Shown here piece by piece: positions 1 to 8,602 of a DNA stretch of 64,000 bases. Source of the stretch: Rickettsiales bacterium. Lineage in GTDB: Bacteria; Pseudomonadota; Alphaproteobacteria; Rickettsiales; Midichloriaceae. The position numbers were made by a program, and so were the translations under genes. The DNA is taken from NCBI GenBank assembly GCA_023263785.1, contig JALQUO010000001.1, positions 277,693 to 341,692 of the forward strand, in the 5' to 3' direction. The stretch's first letter is position 1, and the number at the start of each line of letters is the position of its first letter. The notes beneath the pieces were generated by a model that searched no databases, was not told where the DNA came from, and saw only the letters and a program-made list of their open reading frames with translations.

Positions 1-590
1 CTGGTTCTGAGGGAAACATTCAAAATCTCTTAAAAGACATGAATTCCTTGGATGAGTTCTCAGATCTTAAGTATGGAAACATAACTTCTGCAAACTTCAT
101 TCCCTTCAAGAAAATGAAAGTCAGACTGAAGAACGAGATTGTAGCTCTCAAAGATACAGATCTAGACATGCAACAAACACACCCTGGACATTATCTAGGT
201 GCAAACGAATGGGATGATTTGATCTCACAAGAAAATGTCATATTGATAGATACGAGGAATAGCTATGAGGTTGCCTTTGGAACTTTCAAAAATGCAGTTA
301 ATCCAGATACTCAATCTTTTTCAGAATTACCTCAGTGGTTTGAAAAGAACGTTGATTTAAACAATAAAGATCAGAAAATCGCAATGTTTTGTACAGGAGG
401 CATAAGATGTGAGAAGTCTACAGCCTATGTAAGATCACTTGGATTTGAAAATGTTTTTCATTTGAAGGGCGGTGTTCTAAAGTATTTTCAAGATACAAAA
501 GGTAAAGAAAACATGTGGGAAGGTAACTTATTCATATTTGATGACAGAATTGCACTAGATAAAAACTTAGAATCAATTAATCAAAATTAA
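1..590 (+). CDS. trhO: tRNA uridine-5-oxyacetic pathway hydroxylase TrhO (rhodanese domain), 5' end outside window
   Basis: TrhO (YceA/UPF0176) makes 5-hydroxyuridine at position 34 of certain tRNAs. The frame stays open to the left edge of the window; upstream of the first ATG (39) it still reads GSEGNIQNLLKD, matching the conserved end of the family's N-terminal domain, so the true start lies before base 1. The rhodanese domain shows DTRNSYEV and the active-site loop FCTGGIRCEKS, with the catalytic cysteine encoded near base 390. HLKGGVLKYF and the FIFDDRIALD ending are also typical. The first ~80-100 residues of the protein are outside the window. Confidence 0.9.
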   Translation, partial: GSEGNIQNLLKDMNSLDEFSDLKYGNITSANFIPFKKMKVRLKNEIVALKDTDLDMQQTHPGHYLGANEWDDLISQENVILIDTRNSYEVAFGTFKNAVNPDTQSFSELPQWFEKNVDLNNKDQKIAMFCTGGIRCEKSTAYVRSLGFENVFHLKGGVLKYFQDTKGKENMWEGNLFIFDDRIALDKNLESINQN

Positions 591-654
591 TAGTTGCATG
601 TTATTGTTATAGGTTGCATAATTGAAATTGAAGAGGATACAATTAGACGATGCA

Positions 655-759
655 ATGACAACAACAATATTCTTTATTCTTTCATCAATCTTGATATGTA
701 CTGCTAAAAACCCTGCATACGAAAAGTGTAAAGCTTTTCCTGCCGAAAAACTTAAATAA
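655..759 (+). CDS. Possible 34-residue membrane-anchored or exported small protein
   Basis: This short frame lies in the 228-base gap between trhO and the glycosyltransferase gene. It starts MTTTIFFILSSILICTA, a plausible signal or anchor segment, and ends in a short charged tail with two cysteines in all. The residue before the first cysteine is isoleucine, so it is not a good lipobox. There is no convincing ribosome binding site. It could equally be chance open frame, and I recognise no family. Confidence 0.25.
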   Translation: MTTTIFFILSSILICTAKNPAYEKCKAFPAEKLK

Positions 760-818
760 AAATATTGCCCACATCTATATCATCAAGTATAGTTTTGTAA
801 AAAAGAGACTTCGTTTGA

Positions 819-1871
819 ATGCCCAAGAGAGTATTGCATGTAATGCTTAATTCAGAAAAAGGTGGAATAGAAGAATGCTTCAGACACTACAACATAGCCT
901 TATCAGATTTTTGTGAGGTTATCTCAGTTGTAAGGGGTCGTCTTCCGAATAAGGAGTTTTTAACTGATAAATCCAAAGAACTAATTGCTCTTAATGAAAA
1001 TTTTGGCTTTCTAAGTGTTATGCTACACATTAGAAGTATCATAAAAAAACATAAAATAGATCTTATAATTGCTCATGGTTCAAGGGCTGTTGATGCAGTG
1101 CAATTTGGAGCAATGTGTTTAAACATAAAAAGGATCAGTGTGAGACATGCATTTTTTAGCTCCAAACTATCAGCATTCAAGTGGAGATTCCAGAGCGACG
1201 TACAAATAACTGTTAACAAAAGCATAGCATCAGATATAGGTGGGAAAAAAACAAATGTTGTTTATAACATCGTTGGCTGCGATACTCCAAACAATATCAA
1301 TATAATAGAAAAACTTACTGATCTAAATAGACCTATCAGGATAGGGTTTTTAGGTAGAATTGTTAGATACAAAGGACCGCAGTTCTTAGTGAAAGCATTT
1401 GGACTTCTAACACATAAATATAAAAATAAAATTGAACTCATCATCGGAGGTGATGGGAAATACTTAAATGTTCTGAAGAAACTCGTATTTTTTCACGGAT
1501 TAAATGATCATGTAAAATTCTGTGGATACGTCGAAGACAAACAAAGGTTTTTTGAAGATATGGATATCTTGTGTGTACCCTCTCTAAAAGAAGCCTTCGG
1601 ACTTGTTTTGATTGAAAGCATGGCACATGGTGTACCGGTCATAGCATCAGATATACCAGGAATAAATGAAGTGATATCTCATAATGAAAATGGTATTTTA
1701 TTCAATCCAGGAGATCACCATAAACTTGCAGATAAGTTGGAGGAGTTAATTGTAGATGATGAGAAGAGGCTTCGAATCATCCAAAGAGGCCTTAGAGATG
1801 TTAAGGAATTTTATAACATCAACAGACTTAGAGGTGATCTTCAGAGAATTATTGACAATATATCTTATTGA
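819..1871 (+). CDS. Glycosyltransferase, GT-B fold (family 4 type)
   Basis: A 350-residue sugar-nucleotide-dependent glycosyltransferase, probably acting on LPS or another surface glycan at the cytoplasmic face of the membrane. The N-terminal half carries the glycine loop SEKGGIEE (residues 12-19). The C-terminal domain starts near residue 172 with IGFLGRIVRYKGPQFLVKAF, and the donor-site EX7E motif is EAFGLVLIE (258-266), followed by GVPVIASD. The substrate cannot be read from sequence. The stop lies inside the 3' end of the convergent rlmB gene (23-base overlap). lptC and kdsD a little further on make an LPS role plausible but do not prove it. Confidence 0.85.
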   Translation: MPKRVLHVMLNSEKGGIEECFRHYNIALSDFCEVISVVRGRLPNKEFLTDKSKELIALNENFGFLSVMLHIRSIIKKHKIDLIIAHGSRAVDAVQFGAMCLNIKRISVRHAFFSSKLSAFKWRFQSDVQITVNKSIASDIGGKKTNVVYNIVGCDTPNNINIIEKLTDLNRPIRIGFLGRIVRYKGPQFLVKAFGLLTHKYKNKIELIIGGDGKYLNVLKKLVFFHGLNDHVKFCGYVEDKQRFFEDMDILCVPSLKEAFGLVLIESMAHGVPVIASDIPGINEVISHNENGILFNPGDHHKLADKLEELIVDDEKRLRIIQRGLRDVKEFYNINRLRGDLQRIIDNISY

Positions 1872-2592
1872 TTTCATATAAAAATATTGCAGTTGCACTA
1901 GCGGCATTTAAGCTGTCGACCCCTCTAGCAGCATTCAAAGGGATTGTTACAAGAAAATCACAGTGCTTCTCAGTCATTTTCCGCATACCTTTCTCTTCGT
2001 TTCCTACAATTATTGCAATCTTCTCATTTTTCGAGAACTTCTGAGCTATGTTTTGTAGAGTATCTTTTGCATCACATGACATACCAATTACCCAAAAACC
2101 ATTTTTCTTTAGAAGATCGATTGTTTGTGAGGGGTTAACAACTTTTATGAATGGAATGTGTTCAAATGCTCCACAGGCTGCCTTGATTATATGAGAGTTT
2201 TCGTCAGGGCTGTTGTGTTCAGTTGATATGATTGCATCTGCATCAAATAGAGCGGCTGATCTTATTATAGCTCCGATGTTTTGACTATCTTGTAATTCAT
2301 CAAGTAATACTAAAAATTTAGAATCATCAAGGATCTCATTTATCATTGGCTGTCTAAGTCTTGGTGTAAATACAACAACATCTTGATGTAGTGCATTTTT
2401 ATATCCGTTTTTCTGCAGAATATTTTCAATAGCCTTACTATCTACCAAGGAGATTTTATCTTGTGGTGCATTATTTTCTTGTAAGAACTTCAGTGAGTTT
2501 TGTGTGCAGAGGATTTTTTCTATCCTTCTATTTTGATTCTTAATGATATTTATGGAGCTATGCTTTCCATATACAAGGTGTTTCTTTTCCAC
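1849..2592 (-). CDS. rlmB: 23S rRNA 2'-O-ribose guanosine methyltransferase RlmB (SpoU/TrmH family)
   Basis: A 247-residue knotted SpoU-type methyltransferase. An N-terminal substrate-binding domain starts with the typical LVYGKHSS. The three SpoU motifs are present in order: DELQDSQNIGAIIRSA, IIVGNEEKGMRK, and IPLNAARGVDSLNAASATAI. The YGKH start and the spacing favour RlmB (G2251 of 23S rRNA) over TrmH (tRNA G18), although family members can be hard to separate. The gene follows lptC by two bases on the same strand, so kdsD, lptC and rlmB are probably one transcript. Its 3' end overlaps the convergent glycosyltransferase. Confidence 0.87.
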   Translation of the reverse strand: MEKKHLVYGKHSSINIIKNQNRRIEKILCTQNSLKFLQENNAPQDKISLVDSKAIENILQKNGYKNALHQDVVVFTPRLRQPMINEILDDSKFLVLLDELQDSQNIGAIIRSAALFDADAIISTEHNSPDENSHIIKAACGAFEHIPFIKVVNPSQTIDLLKKNGFWVIGMSCDAKDTLQNIAQKFSKNEKIAIIVGNEEKGMRKMTEKHCDFLVTIPLNAARGVDSLNAASATAIFLYEINKIYCQ

Positions 2593-2594
2593 AG

Positions 2595-3125
2595 CTACTT
2601 CTGCTTTATTGTTAAATTTTTTAGTCTTATTGACATGGAATTCATATCATATTCTCCTGATTTTGCTACAAAAGAAAACTTATCATTTTCCATTGAAAGG
2701 TTAGATTTGAAATTTATTATTCTTTTTCCTGTATTGAATTCAATGTCTTTACTGGTTATTTTTACATCTCTGTTGATTCCTCTGAAAGCCGTGAGCTCAA
2801 CTTCTCTTGTGATCCTTAAGATTTTGTCCTGCATATTGAATTCACCAGCAGATGTTTTTATCCTTAAGACACTCTTATCATTAATGTCAGAGATGGTTCC
2901 TTCAACTCCACTTATCAAGATGATTTTATCCTTATGTTCACCTGACTTTGCAAATAGCTCAACTTTCTTTCCATCAACTATGTTACTGTAAAGATGAGCG
3001 TTTTCAATCATCACCTCAGCCTTATTCATACTGCCAGATTTCTCTTTTTCTTCCCTTTTATTGAAAAGGAGTAACAAAAAAATAGGCACTACTATGGTTG
3101 AGTATCTTATTATGAATCTCAACAC
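2595..3125 (-). CDS. lptC: LPS export protein LptC
   Basis: A 176-residue protein with one N-terminal membrane segment (about residues 5-21, VPIFLLLLF) followed by a periplasmic beta-jellyroll-type domain, as in LptC, which links the LptBFG transporter to LptA in moving LPS to the outer membrane. The repeated pattern of exposed beta strands, AKSGEHKDK through FVAKSGEYDM, is typical. The start codon overlaps the end of kdsD by seven bases, a coupled arrangement common in Gram-negative bacteria. lptA and lptB, often next in line, are replaced here by rlmB. Confidence 0.82.
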   Translation of the reverse strand: MLRFIIRYSTIVVPIFLLLLFNKREEKEKSGSMNKAEVMIENAHLYSNIVDGKKVELFAKSGEHKDKIILISGVEGTISDINDKSVLRIKTSAGEFNMQDKILRITREVELTAFRGINRDVKITSKDIEFNTGKRIINFKSNLSMENDKFSFVAKSGEYDMNSMSIRLKNLTIKQK

Positions 3126-4045
3126 AATGCCTTAAGGATTTCGTTGGATAAGACTCCTGCAGGCATTTTTCCATCTAAAACTATAAGGTATTTAGATTGT
3201 TCTATGCTACACATGACTTCAGAAATCTTTAGATTGCCAGAGATTATCTTGTAGTCATTCGAAATAAAATCCTGTGTTTTACTATTCTCATTGATATTCT
3301 GATCTACCATTTCAGATGCAACTATAATGCCAAGGAGTTCATTTTGTTCGTTAACAACAATTGAAAAGCCAAGTTTTTTATTTGACGTCACTAGCAATGC
3401 ATCAAGTAATGGCGTTGTGTATTGAACAATTGGGAGGTCTTTCACCATAACATCTTTTACCTTCATTCCTTTGAGTCCAATAGAGCCTCCAGGATGATAC
3501 AAGAGATACTGCTCATGTGAGATTTGCCTTCTTTCTTTTAAAGCAATTGTTAATACATCTCCAAATACTAACATCATTATACTTGATGTTGTCGGTATAT
3601 CTAATTCTGAAGCTTCTGGTGAATTTGGAAGAAAAATACCAATATCACTGTTTTGAATTAAAAATGATGATGATCCTCTTGAGATACCAACTGTACAAAT
3701 TTTAAATTCCTTACAATAATTTATGATTTGCTTTAACTCACTCCCTTCTCCTGAGTTTGATAATATCATCACAATGTCATGGTTAGAAATTACCCCTAAG
3801 TCACCATGAAGTGCTTCACTTGCATGTAGAAAAGTTGCAGGAACTCCTATTGAGCAAAGAGAGGCAGTAATTTTTTTTGCAATATATCCGCTTTTGCCAA
3901 TACCACTCACAACAACCTTCCCATGTAGAAAAAATATCTTTTCTACCAACTCCTCAAATTTTTCGAAATCAAAATTTTGTTTTAAGTCCTCTAGGCCTTT
4001 TATCTCTCTATTAAGGACTTCCTCAACTGTTGTCTTCAATTTCAT
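3119..4045 (-). CDS. kdsD: Arabinose-5-phosphate isomerase (KDO synthesis), SIS plus two CBS domains
   Basis: Converts ribulose 5-phosphate to arabinose 5-phosphate, the first committed step towards KDO for LPS. The 308-residue protein has an N-terminal SIS domain (GKVVVSGIGKSGYIAKKI near residues 42-59, HASEALHGDLG, and ILSNSGEGSE) and two C-terminal CBS repeats beginning near VKDVMVKDLPIV. The length and order match KdsD/KpsF. It is the first gene of the kdsD-lptC-rlmB group. The 45 bases just upstream are a run of GATTTTT-like repeats with no clear promoter. Confidence 0.9.
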   Translation of the reverse strand: MKLKTTVEEVLNREIKGLEDLKQNFDFEKFEELVEKIFFLHGKVVVSGIGKSGYIAKKITASLCSIGVPATFLHASEALHGDLGVISNHDIVMILSNSGEGSELKQIINYCKEFKICTVGISRGSSSFLIQNSDIGIFLPNSPEASELDIPTTSSIMMLVFGDVLTIALKERRQISHEQYLLYHPGGSIGLKGMKVKDVMVKDLPIVQYTTPLLDALLVTSNKKLGFSIVVNEQNELLGIIVASEMVDQNINENSKTQDFISNDYKIISGNLKISEVMCSIEQSKYLIVLDGKMPAGVLSNEILKALC

Positions 4046-4130
4046 TTTTTTGATTTTTGATTTTTAAATTTTGATTTTTAATTGAATTTTATCATATGGG
4101 GTTGATATATCAAATAGAGACAATTTATTG

Positions 4131-4136
4131 TATAAT
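4131..4136 (+). promoter_or_regulatory. Candidate -10 box (TATAAT) for atpB
   Basis: A perfect TATAAT lies 22 bases before the ATG at 4159. No -35 box sits at the usual distance. Because this box lies inside the longer possible frame that begins at 4096, it supports the internal ATG as the real atpB start. In AT-rich DNA such hexamers occur by chance. Confidence 0.3.
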
Positions 4137-4158
4137 TGTGAAAAAAGATTTTTGTACA

Positions 4159-4893
4159 ATGGATCCTTTAAAGCAATTCACCATAAAACCTTTGGTAAAG
4201 TTCAGTTTGTTTGGAATTGACTTATCTTTCTCGAATTCAGCAATGTTCATGATGCTTGCACTACTTGGTACGGTTACACTTGGAATTTTATACAGAAGAA
4301 AAGATAGTGAGTGTGATGGTGTCAGAAAAATAAATAAAATCCATGCAGCAAGTGAAATACTTTATGAAATGATTGTAAGTACTATTTCAGGGACATGTGG
4401 TGAGAAAGGTTTAAAGTACATACCAGAGGTATTTTCAGTATTTGTATTCATAATCCTATGTAATACCTTGGGAATGATACCTGGTGCCTTTACTCCAACT
4501 AGTCAGATTGTTGCGACCTTCGGAATAGCTGCATTTCTTTTCATTCTGATAAATATCATAGGATTTGCAAGACATGGACTTCATTACTTTGCAATCCTTT
4601 TGCCTAAGGGAACTCCTATGTTTCTAGCGCCACTCATGATAATCATAGAATTATTTACTTATCTCTCGAGGCCCTTTAGTCTTGCCCTTCGTCTCTCGGC
4701 AAACATAACAGCTGGTCATATAGTTTTGAAGGTCTTCGCATCATTTGTTATCCTCTCAGGTGTAGTTGGAATATTTCCTTTTATGATGCTTATAATTCTG
4801 ACTGGTTTTGAGATCTTTGTAGCAATACTCCAAGCATATATTTTTACAATATTAGCTTGTGTATACTTAAATGATGCTCTTAATTTGCACTAA
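4159..4893 (+). CDS. atpB: ATP synthase F0 subunit a (AtpB)
   Basis: Subunit a forms the proton half-channels of the F1F0 ATP synthase. The protein is about 244 residues from the chosen start. The frame opens earlier (4096), but MDPLKQFTIKPLV is the family's normal beginning. Five to six membrane segments follow, with RPFSLALRLSANITAGH near the C-terminal third; the arginine in LRLSAN is the essential channel arginine. Alphaproteobacteria usually place atpB with the c and b subunit genes, but here it stands alone: a different gene lies upstream and hemH converges from the other side with a 14-base overlap. Confidence 0.93.
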   Translation: MDPLKQFTIKPLVKFSLFGIDLSFSNSAMFMMLALLGTVTLGILYRRKDSECDGVRKINKIHAASEILYEMIVSTISGTCGEKGLKYIPEVFSVFVFIILCNTLGMIPGAFTPTSQIVATFGIAAFLFILINIIGFARHGLHYFAILLPKGTPMFLAPLMIIIELFTYLSRPFSLALRLSANITAGHIVLKVFASFVILSGVVGIFPFMMLIILTGFEIFVAILQAYIFTILACVYLNDALNLH

Positions 4894-5968
4894 GATTTAT
4901 TCTTTGGCAACACATTGCTGCATCGCAACCTGTCTGTATTTTTACATTTTCATAAGGTTTTAAATCAGATTCCTGAACTATATCTGGATAGAATTTCTCG
5001 AGGGACTTTACAACTAATGCGCCAAGGGTTTTTATAAATAGATGATGAGTTCGAAGAGTTGAAACTCTATGAAAATCTATGTTGTTGTCTCTTGCAAGGT
5101 CTGCATAATCCATATCAAGCTCAACGAGTGTCTCAGAATGCTCTGATGTGAAGCTGATTGGCACAACCACTGCTACCTCATCTCTTTTTCCTGCAGCAAG
5201 CAACTCGCTTTGGATATCTGGCTCAAGCCACTTCATCCTACCAACTTTGCTTTGATAACAAATCGTGTATTTAATGTTATCCATTCTTTCTAGATGTAGC
5301 TTCTCAGCAATTGCCCTTACTGACTCTTCGATTTGCATCTTATAAGGATCTCCCATGTCTGATATGTGCTGCGGAATGCTGTGTGCAGAGAACAAAATTC
5401 TGATTGTCTTGGAAGTTGTTATCTTAGAGAGTGTCTGGCTTATTAGATCTACATATGAGTCTATGAATCCAGGTGTTTTGTAGTAGCAGCAGACCATTGT
5501 TGTCGGTGGCATGTCCTTTGCCTTCTTAAACCATTCCCTCAATGACGATAAGGTTGTTGTGGTTGAGAAATGAGGATACATAGGCATCAACACAACATTA
5601 TCATATTGTCCTTTAACTACTTTTCTAACAACCTCCTCTGTCATAGGATGCCAATATCTCATAAGAGGAATCACATCATATTGGATCTCTCCTTCCATTG
5701 AACAATTCTTATTCAGAAAATCTTTCAATTCATTTGATTGTTTTTGGGTCTCAGGCAGTATTGTAGATTTTCCACCCATTTTCTCATATATACCTTTTGA
5801 CTTACTAGATCTGAAAAATGATATAGTCTTTGCAAGAAAGTATCTAAAAGGCTGAGGAAGGGTTATAATATGTGGATCATTGAAGAGATTGAATAAAAAT
5901 GGTTTTACTGTATCTAGACTATCAGGGCCGCCAAGGTTATAAATTACTACCGCTACTTTTTTTACCAT
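4880..5968 (-). CDS. hemH: Ferrochelatase
   Basis: Inserts iron into protoporphyrin IX, the last step of haem synthesis. The protein starts MVKKVAVVIYNLGGPDSLD, the standard beginning; an ATG six codons earlier (5986) is possible. The metal-binding histidine is in LFSAHSIPQ and the acidic partner in TSEHSETLVELD. The C-terminus carries clustered cysteines (GCDAAMCCQ), as in ferrochelatases that hold an iron-sulfur cluster, but I cannot confirm a cluster from sequence alone. It works with hemB (32153) and supplies haem to the cbb3 oxidase whose gene begins at 63074. Confidence 0.93.
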   Translation of the reverse strand: MVKKVAVVIYNLGGPDSLDTVKPFLFNLFNDPHIITLPQPFRYFLAKTISFFRSSKSKGIYEKMGGKSTILPETQKQSNELKDFLNKNCSMEGEIQYDVIPLMRYWHPMTEEVVRKVVKGQYDNVVLMPMYPHFSTTTTLSSLREWFKKAKDMPPTTMVCCYYKTPGFIDSYVDLISQTLSKITTSKTIRILFSAHSIPQHISDMGDPYKMQIEESVRAIAEKLHLERMDNIKYTICYQSKVGRMKWLEPDIQSELLAAGKRDEVAVVVPISFTSEHSETLVELDMDYADLARDNNIDFHRVSTLRTHHLFIKTLGALVVKSLEKFYPDIVQESDLKPYENVKIQTGCDAAMCCQRINLSAN

Positions 5969-6012
5969 ATGAATTTTTTTGATCATGATTACAATATCTC
6001 ACATAAATTAAG

Positions 6013-6471
6013 ATGTTCAAGTGTTTTATGAAATTTGCTCTTGCGGAAGCAATGAAAGCAAGAGATCTGGATGAAGTGCCAGTCGGATGTGTGATAGTAA
6101 GAAATGGAAGGATAATTGCAAGTACACATAATCTCATGAGAATAAATAATAACAGAACAGATCATGCTGAAATGATTGCCATAAGAGAAGCATCCAAGGT
6201 CATTGGTAATGGATTCCTTGATGAATGTGACTTATATGTAACACTTGAGCCGTGTGCTATGTGTGCTGCAGCTATTTCAATTGCAAGAATAAAAAGGTTA
6301 TACTGCGGTGCTCTAGATAAGAAATCTGGAGGAGTCTATCATAATTCAAAGCTCTTCTATGGCAATAAAGGATTAAGTTGGATTCCTGAACATTACAATG
6401 GATTTCTCGCGGATGAATCAGAGTTTTTATTAAAAGATTTTTTTAAGAAAAAAAGATGTGATGGTGCCTAG
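6013..6471 (+). CDS. tadA: tRNA-specific adenosine deaminase TadA
   Basis: Deaminates A34 to inosine in tRNA-Arg(ACG), an essential decoding step. The 152-residue protein has the zinc-dependent deaminase motifs: TDHAEMIAI, holding the catalytic glutamate, and LEPCAMCAAAI, holding the two zinc cysteines. EVPVGCVIV and RLYCGALDKKSGG are also typical. The start may be the first ATG or the one five codons later (6028). The last codons and the stop run into the 3' end of the oppositely oriented tRNA-Phe gene (10-base overlap). Confidence 0.92.
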   Translation: MFKCFMKFALAEAMKARDLDEVPVGCVIVRNGRIIASTHNLMRINNNRTDHAEMIAIREASKVIGNGFLDECDLYVTLEPCAMCAAAISIARIKRLYCGALDKKSGGVYHNSKLFYGNKGLSWIPEHYNGFLADESEFLLKDFFKKKRCDGA

Positions 6472-6537
6472 AGGCGGAATCGAACCGCCGACACAAGGAT
6501 TTTCAGTCCTTTGCTCTACCTACTGAGCTATCTAGGC
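6462..6537 (-). tRNA. tRNA-Phe (GAA)
   Basis: A 76-base cloverleaf on the minus strand. The acceptor stem GCCTAGA pairs with TCTAGGC, the T arm carries GGTTCGATTCC, and the anticodon loop CTGAAAA gives GAA. The terminal CCA is encoded (bases 6464-6462). Its 3' ten bases are antisense to the tail of tadA. Confidence 0.97.
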
Positions 6538-6633
6538 TAAACCACGAGTCAAATGTACACTAGATCTAAAGAAATTGCAAACAGTTATTCCAGATGTTAA
6601 TTTAGATTTCTAAAAGATCTATCATCAAAATAA

Positions 6634-7422
6634 ATGCAGAAAAAAAACTTCAGAATTGTCAGCTGGAATGTCAACTCAATCAATGCGAGACTTGAGAACA
6701 TAATAAGGTTCATTCAGGAATTTAGTCCAGATGTATTACTCCTCCAGGAAATCAAGAGTGAAGCATATAAGGTTCAAAAAGAAGTCTTTGAAGATCTTGG
6801 ATACAACGTAGCACTGAGTGGACAGAAGAGCTACAATGGAGTCGCAATCCTCAGTAAATATAGAATGGAAGAAATCACAATAAAAGTCTTCTGTGGGGCT
6901 GAGAACGATGCAAGATATATAGAGAGTTTAATTGACTTTGACGGAAAGTATTTGAGAGTTGCATCAGTTTATGTCCCAAATGGACAAGCAATAACCTCTG
7001 AGAAATTTTTGAATAAACTATCGTTCATTGATGACTTACATCAATATCTTAAGTCTATGAAGAGTGATGAGGTGTTTTTGATTGGTGGAGATTTTAATGT
7101 CGCACCAACAGATATAGATCTCTATGATCCAATAAAGTTCAGGAACTCTCTGGGATTCAGCGAAAAAGAAAGGAATCTTATACAGGGTATTATGAAAGAT
7201 GGTTTTAATGACACATTACGGCATATATATCCTGGGAAGCAAATCTTCAGTTGGTGGGACTACAGAGATAAGTATTCTTTCAAAGGTAACAGAGGGTGGA
7301 GAATCGACTATATCCTATCGTCAAACTGTGAGGTTATAACTGATGCTGGGGTTGTAGAAATAACTAGAGAGTGGGAAAGGCCTTCAGATCATGCCCCAGT
7401 CTTTTGTGATGTATCCTTATGA
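6634..7422 (+). CDS. xthA: Exodeoxyribonuclease III (AP endonuclease)
   Basis: A 262-residue Mg-dependent AP endonuclease and 3' exonuclease for base excision repair. The family signatures appear in order: SWNVNSINAR (asparagine ligand), LLQEIKS (metal glutamate), VYVPNG, GGDFNVAP (Asp/Asn pair), WWDYR, WRIDYIL and the C-terminal SDHAPV (catalytic histidine). The start is the only ATG before the SWNVNS motif. The gene converges on ispF and overlaps its 3' end by 34 bases, a long coding overlap for two conserved proteins. Confidence 0.95.
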   Translation: MQKKNFRIVSWNVNSINARLENIIRFIQEFSPDVLLLQEIKSEAYKVQKEVFEDLGYNVALSGQKSYNGVAILSKYRMEEITIKVFCGAENDARYIESLIDFDGKYLRVASVYVPNGQAITSEKFLNKLSFIDDLHQYLKSMKSDEVFLIGGDFNVAPTDIDLYDPIKFRNSLGFSEKERNLIQGIMKDGFNDTLRHIYPGKQIFSWWDYRDKYSFKGNRGWRIDYILSSNCEVITDAGVVEITREWERPSDHAPVFCDVSL

Positions 7423-7892
7423 ACTAACACAATGGCCTGAGCTGCTATTCCTTCTTCCCTTCCAAGCGCTCCGAGGCCTTCAGTTGTGACTGCTTTGATA
7501 TTTATCTGGTCTATTTGTAAATCCAGGATCCTCGCTATGTTTTGACGCATCTGTAAAGCATATGGCATTATCTTTGGAGCTTGACAGATAATTGTCATGT
7601 CTATGTTTTGCACACTGTAGCCTCTCTGCAGTAAAAGCTTATGAGCATGTCTTACAAACTCTTCTGAGCTCACATCTTTCCATTTTGGATCTGTCGGTGG
7701 GAAATGGACTCCTATGCTTCCCTCAGCCACAGACCCAAGGATTGCATCAGTTAGTGCATGCAATGCAACATCTCCATCTGAGTGTGCTAGCAGGTTGTAC
7801 TTATGAGGAATTTTTATCCCACAGATTATTACATAGTCACCTTCTTTGAGATCAAATGCATGGACATCATATCCCATCCCAACTCTATACAT
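7389..7892 (-). CDS. ispF: 2-C-methyl-D-erythritol 2,4-cyclodiphosphate synthase (IspF)
   Basis: Makes the cyclic diphosphate intermediate of the non-mevalonate isoprenoid pathway. The 167-residue protein begins with GMGYDVHAF (zinc aspartate and histidine) and continues with the signature HSDGDVALHALTDAILG, then HFPPTDPKW and KAVTTEGLGALGR. It is a stand-alone IspF, without the fused IspD found in many alphaproteobacteria. The start codon overlaps the stop of the upstream thioredoxin-like gene by one base, so translation is probably coupled. Confidence 0.96.
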   Translation of the reverse strand: MYRVGMGYDVHAFDLKEGDYVIICGIKIPHKYNLLAHSDGDVALHALTDAILGSVAEGSIGVHFPPTDPKWKDVSSEEFVRHAHKLLLQRGYSVQNIDMTIICQAPKIMPYALQMRQNIARILDLQIDQINIKAVTTEGLGALGREEGIAAQAIVLVHKDTSQKTGA

Positions 7893-8536
7893 TAGCCTAT
7901 GCTCTTTGTGATTATGCCTGCAAATCTAGGGATTTCTCCTTCAGACATTTGTCCGGCAAATGCATATATTATTTGCCCTCCCTTCATTGCTATTGAATAA
8001 GGTAATACCTCTATGTTCATTTCTTTTATGATATCTTCTGGCAAAGTCACAACACAACTCGATATGCCTGCATTTTTTATTTTTTCATAGAGATCCTTAT
8101 TGTTTTCACTAGGATAAGTCATCATCTTTTGAACAAACTCTTTAGTGTTTTCAGCTCCTAAAAATTCTTCACTTATGATGTTTATAATTTCTATTCTGTC
8201 TACTTTAGAAGATTTTTTACTATGATCTTTTATGTTGTTATAGATCTCCAAAGGGAGATTTCTCCATTCGTTTAACTCACTTTTGCAGTAGTAACATTTT
8301 GGAGATGAGAAATGCATAATTTGAATTCTTTCATCATCAGATGTTATTTTGAATTCCTCAGGTGCACCACATTTATATCCTTGATCTGACATGAATGAGT
8401 TGGTGATGTTCTTCACATCGACCTCAAAAATGTTGACCTTTCTTACATAGTGACGGATGTGTTTGAAATAAACTGGTGATAATATTAATGATATAAAAAA
8501 GAAAAGCGCTATTAATCTGAAGGTTTTTTGGAACAT
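7892..8536 (-). CDS. Membrane-anchored thioredoxin-like protein
   Basis: A 214-residue protein with an N-terminal hydrophobic segment (about residues 8-24) that should anchor it in the inner membrane with the rest in the periplasm. HFSSPKCYYCKSEL holds a CxxC pair placed just after a beta strand, as in thioredoxin-fold oxidoreductases, and VLPYSIAMKGGQIIYAFAG resembles the cis-proline strand and end of the fold. I cannot name a family more precisely; a DsbA/DsbC/TlpA-like redox role is inferred. It is coupled by one base to ispF downstream, with no evident functional link. Confidence 0.6.
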   Translation of the reverse strand: MFQKTFRLIALFFFISLILSPVYFKHIRHYVRKVNIFEVDVKNITNSFMSDQGYKCGAPEEFKITSDDERIQIMHFSSPKCYYCKSELNEWRNLPLEIYNNIKDHSKKSSKVDRIEIINIISEEFLGAENTKEFVQKMMTYPSENNKDLYEKIKNAGISSCVVTLPEDIIKEMNIEVLPYSIAMKGGQIIYAFAGQMSEGEIPRFAGIITKSIG

Positions 8537-8602
8537 AAAGTTGTTTCAAATGTTTATTTTTGATATATAACGCAATAAAATAAAAATTAAAAGTTTATTG
8601 TT

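Noticed and set aside
2500..2991. 163-codon plus-strand frame over lptC and rlmB
   Set aside because: It is antisense to two well-supported genes, has no recognisable domain, and its composition mirrors the opposite strand.
4044..4090. Repeated GATTTTT-like units upstream of kdsD, considered as an iteron or regulatory array
   Set aside because: The units vary in spacing and are simple low-complexity AT sequence; nothing links them to replication or a binding protein.
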